A DNA stretch of 64,000 nucleotides, taken from Kingella negevensis. Its GTDB lineage: Bacteria > Pseudomonadota > Gammaproteobacteria > Burkholderiales > Neisseriaceae. Under the pieces are notes generated by a model, which searched no databases, was not told the DNA's origin, and was given only the letters and a program-made list of their open reading frames with translations. Below are positions 61,076 through 64,000 of this stretch, piece by piece. Location: assembly GCF_030177895.1 (NCBI RefSeq), contig NZ_CP123448.1, positions 558,001-622,000 of the forward strand, written 5' to 3'. Positions within the stretch are counted from its first letter, which is position 1; the number at the start of each line of letters is the position of its first letter. A program made the translations under genes and the position numbers.

Positions 61076-61989
61076 TATGCATCCTCCTCACGAGATAAGA
61101 TGTTGCCATCTTTGCCAATGACTTCTGCGCTTTCTTCTTCGGCTTTGTTTGGACCAACAGTTAAGTAGTGCAACCAACCGCCTGCGGCTGCGGCTGTGAT
61201 ACCAAATGTTGCCAATGGTTTGAGCAAACCTTTCCACAATTTCACGGTAGTGCTGATGTGTGGATTGACAGGCAGCCCTTTATACAAATTTGGACGGTCT
61301 GCGTGGTGCAACACATACATCACATGCGTGCCACCCACGCCTTCAGGGTCGTACAAACCTGCATTTTCATAACCACGCGCATTCAAATCTTTAATACGTT
61401 CAGCAGCGACTTGCTTCATGTCTTCTTTGCTACCAAATTGAATTGCACCAGTCGGACACGTTTTCACGCAAGCAGGTTCTTGTCCCACCGCTACACGGTC
61501 TGAACACATTGTGCATTTATACACTTTGTTTTCTTTCTTATCCATGCGCGGAATATTGAATGGGCAGCCTGCAATGCAATAGCCGCAACCAATACAATTT
61601 TCTTGGTGGAAATCAACAATCCCGTTTTCATACTGAATAATCGCACCTGGGGACGGACACGCTTTCAGGCAGCCTGGGTCGGCGCAGTGCATACAGCCGT
61701 CTTTACGGATTAACCATTCCAATTTGCCATTTTCTTCGTGTTCCGCAAAACGCATCACTGTCCACGATTTTGACGTTAAATCAATCGGATTGTCGTAAAC
61801 GCCGTGATTTGTGCCGATTTCATCGCGAATGTCGTTCCATTCAGAACACGCCATTTGACACGCTTTGCAGCCAATACAGCTACTCACGTCAATCAATTTT
61901 GCAATTTCAATCGGTTTACGCACACTTGGGGCTGGCGTAACTTCTGCCGTTGCAGAGCGGCGTTTGATGTCTAATGATTGTAATGCCAT
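61075..61989 (-). CDS. fdoH: Formate dehydrogenase iron-sulfur (beta) subunit
   Basis: The 304-residue protein has sixteen Cys in four ferredoxin-like clusters, e.g. [51 protein letters not shown] and [20 protein letters not shown]. It has a C-terminal membrane anchor ([20 protein letters not shown]). It takes electrons from the alpha subunit to the cytochrome b. It lies 11 bases after the alpha subunit gene and overlaps fdoI by one base. E. coli FdnH/FdoH is 294-300 residues. Confidence 0.94.
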   Translation of the reverse strand: MALQSLDIKRRSATAEVTPAPSVRKPIEIAKLIDVSSCIGCKACQMACSEWNDIRDEIGTNHGVYDNPIDLTSKSWTVMRFAEHEENGKLEWLIRKDGCMHCADPGCLKACPSPGAIIQYENGIVDFHQENCIGCGYCIAGCPFNIPRMDKKENKVYKCTMCSDRVAVGQEPACVKTCPTGAIQFGSKEDMKQVAAERIKDLNARGYENAGLYDPEGVGGTHVMYVLHHADRPNLYKGLPVNPHISTTVKLWKGLLKPLATFGITAAAAGGWLHYLTVGPNKAEEESAEVIGKDGNILSREEDA

Positions 61990-62000
61990 TTTTCCGCTCC

Positions 62001-64000
62001 TTATGCTTTCTCAATATTTACTAAAAAGGCTTTGTATTCTGGTGTTTGCGTATTGCAGTCGCCCACAAACGGTGTCAGCGAATTCACTAAAAACTGCTGT
62101 TGCCCAGATACATTTTCCCAACCACCATGCAACGGAATACCGATTTGATGAACGGTTTTGCCGTTGATTGTCAAAGGTTTCACGCGTTTAGTAACCACAG
62201 CGCGGACTTTTACCCAAGCACGTTTGCTGCTGATTTTTACCCAATCGCCTTTTTGAATGCCTTTTTCTTTTGCCAATTCTTCGCTGATTTCGCAGAATTG
62301 TTCAGGCTGCCCAATCATCAACAATTTCACAGATTTCGTCCAGAATTGGAAATGTTCGGTCAAGCGGTAAGTGGTTGCCACATAAGGGAATTCTTCATGT
62401 GTACCCACGCGGTCTTTCACGCTGTCAAACAAGCGCAAAGCTGGTGTGCGAACCACTTTCGGGTGCAATGGGTTCGTGCCGATTGGCGATTCCAAAGGCT
62501 CGTAGTGTTCTGGGAATGGACCATCGACCATTTTGCGTTGGCAGAATAAACGTGCCACGCCTTCTTCATTCATAATAAATGGATTCATACCGCTATTTGG
62601 AGCTTCGTCCGCTTTGAAGTCGGCAACGTCTGCCCCCACCCATTTTTTACCGTTCCATTCCACCAACACGCGGTTTTTATCCCACGGTTTGCCGCTTGGG
62701 TCGCAAGATGCGCGGTTATACAGAATGCGGCGGTTGGCAGGCCATGCAAATGCCCATTTTGGCGTATTGCCCAAACCTGTGTCAGTGTTGTCGCGTCTGT
62801 CCATTTGGTTGCCCGCTTCTGTCCACGAGCCTGAGAATACCCAGCAAGCACAAGATGTTGTGCCGTCATCGCGTAATTGTGAGAAGCCGCTTAACAATTC
62901 GCCTTTTCTGCGAACGATATTGCCTTCTTCATCAGTCAAATCAGCTAATGCGTAACCATTTGACTCTTTTGCCATCTCTGCTGGTTTTGGTGCTTTCGGG
63001 TCTTTGTAATTCCAAGCCAGTTTGGTAATTGGCTCTGGGCATTTACCGCCTTCTTTTTCGTATAACGCTTTGATGCGTTGATACAATTCACCCAAAATAT
63101 CCAAGTCAGGCAATGATTCACCTTGTGGATCTGCCCCTGGGTGGTGCCATTGCAACCAACGAGAAGAGTTCACAATCGAGCCTTCTTCTTCTGCAAAGCA
63201 AGGAGTAGGCAGCCTGAAAACTTCTGTGGCGATTTTGCTTGGGTCAATATCGTGCGCTTCGCCGTGTTTTTCCCAGAAAGACGCGGTTTCTGTTTTCAAT
63301 GGGTCCATTACGACCATAAATTTCAATTTTGAAAACGCTTCGGTTACACGATGCGCATCAGGGAATGAACCTTGCGCGTTAAAGCCTTGAACCAGCAAGC
63401 CTTTCATTTTGCCTTGATACATGTCTTCTGTGATTTGCATCACGTCATACATTTTTTCGTATTTCGGCAGCATATCGTAGGCAAATTGATTTTCTTTAGT
63501 TGCGTAATCGCCGTAGAACCATTTGAGCAAACTTACCATGAATGCTGGTGTATTTTTCCAGTAATTCAACTGATTAGGTTGCAAGGCTTTAGGAGTCAAT
63601 TTGTCTAAATAATCTTGCAGCGTTGGGTGTGCTTTATCGTTTGGCAACGGAATGTAGCCTGGTAACGCGGTCGTCATCAGACCCAAATCCGTCAAACCTT
63701 GAATATTGGAGTGTCCGCGCAAGGCGTTAATGCCGCCACCAGCCATACCCATATTACCCAGCAACAGTTGAACCATTGCCATGGTACGGATAATTTGTGC
63801 GCCGTAAGTGTGTTGCGTCCAGCCCAATGCGTACAGCACTGTACCTGCTTTATCAGGCGCAGACGTTTCGCCCCACGCTTCTGCCACTTTCAAGAAATCT
63901 TCTTTTGACGTGCCGCAAATGGTGGTCATCATATCCAGCGTGTAGCGTGAATAATGTTTTTTCATCATTTGGAACACGCAACGTGGGTCTTTCAACGTTG
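62001..64000 (-). CDS. fdoG: Formate dehydrogenase major (alpha) subunit, 5' part outside window
   Basis: The frame is open to the right edge, so the start lies beyond 64000 and about one third of the protein (signal peptide, iron-sulfur site, Cys or Sec residue) is missing. The 664 or more residues visible are the molybdopterin-binding domains: [40 protein letters not shown] (bis-MGD loop), and the C-terminal cap [20 protein letters not shown]. It oxidises formate in the periplasm and passes electrons to quinone. Together with the beta and gamma subunits, fdhD, fdhE and tatABC in this window, the locus gives a complete formate-using respiratory enzyme apart from the cut end. Confidence 0.94.
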   Translation of the reverse strand, partial: TLKDPRCVFQMMKKHYSRYTLDMMTTICGTSKEDFLKVAEAWGETSAPDKAGTVLYALGWTQHTYGAQIIRTMAMVQLLLGNMGMAGGGINALRGHSNIQGLTDLGLMTTALPGYIPLPNDKAHPTLQDYLDKLTPKALQPNQLNYWKNTPAFMVSLLKWFYGDYATKENQFAYDMLPKYEKMYDVMQITEDMYQGKMKGLLVQGFNAQGSFPDAHRVTEAFSKLKFMVVMDPLKTETASFWEKHGEAHDIDPSKIATEVFRLPTPCFAEEEGSIVNSSRWLQWHHPGADPQGESLPDLDILGELYQRIKALYEKEGGKCPEPITKLAWNYKDPKAPKPAEMAKESNGYALADLTDEEGNIVRRKGELLSGFSQLRDDGTTSCACWVFSGSWTEAGNQMDRRDNTDTGLGNTPKWAFAWPANRRILYNRASCDPSGKPWDKNRVLVEWNGKKWVGADVADFKADEAPNSGMNPFIMNEEGVARLFCQRKMVDGPFPEHYEPLESPIGTNPLHPKVVRTPALRLFDSVKDRVGTHEEFPYVATTYRLTEHFQFWTKSVKLLMIGQPEQFCEISEELAKEKGIQKGDWVKISSKRAWVKVRAVVTKRVKPLTINGKTVHQIGIPLHGGWENVSGQQQFLVNSLTPFVGDCNTQTPEYKAFLVNIEKA

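Noticed and set aside
62001..64000. Selenocysteine codon in formate dehydrogenase
   Set aside because: The catalytic residue lies in the missing N-terminal part; no in-frame TGA is present in the visible part.

Overview
The window comes from a member of the family Neisseriaceae, most likely the Kingella / Simonsiella / Alysiella / Conchiformibius branch. The evidence is the very dense DNA uptake sequence with core GCAGCCTGAA (full form AGGCAGCCTGAA, often as back-to-back or inverted pairs acting as terminators), a neisserial mtrR-mtrCDE locus, a tmRNA tag ending YALAA, a short Correia-type element, and gene clusters such as holB-pilZ-tatD and eno-ftsB. The genus call is inference; no rRNA is present.

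Core chromosome, left part (1-9023): a truncated lactate permease, ubiJ-like and hpt, glnS, nagZ, tatD, pilZ, holB and ssrA (tmRNA), nearly all on the minus strand. Two decayed small genes lie between them.

Accessory island (about 9024-30830): it sits between the 3' end of ssrA and hom. It has an intact tyrosine integrase at the left end and an integrase broken by an in-frame stop at the right end. The left half (9260-17896, mostly plus strand) is a P4-satellite-like or decayed prophage segment. It has integrase, two toxin-antitoxin loci whose toxins are both frameshifted, AlpA-type regulators, terminase small subunit pieces, an antirepressor remnant, a candidate P4-like immunity leader with an intrinsic terminator, and a P4-alpha-type zinc-ribbon/Toprim primase without a helicase domain. 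The right half (17958-28706, minus strand) is a DarA/DarB-like module. It has a 2078-residue fusion of a polyvalent-protein domain, an adenine methyltransferase and an SNF2-type helicase, next to a DarA-related protein with a similar domain, an EF-hand acidic/basic protein and a protein resembling a phage tail/baseplate component. This module is the most interesting part of the window.

Core chromosome, right part (30831-64000): hom; a Nudix-TPS fusion; an ArsC-like protein; a copper and sulfur-stress cluster (copA, ygaP, ygaV-like, copZ, cueR) with two matching 19-bp-spacer CueR promoters; manA; a small lipoprotein; a DUF2750-like gene; ftsB; eno; gluQ; anmK; mtrE, mtrD and mtrC with divergent mtrR; a compact trpE-G-C-F-B-A cluster without trpD; tatABC; hinT; and a formate dehydrogenase locus (fdhE, fdhD, gamma, beta and a truncated alpha subunit). 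Several hairpin-forming miniature repeats lie in intergenic gaps, including one between mtrD and mtrE.
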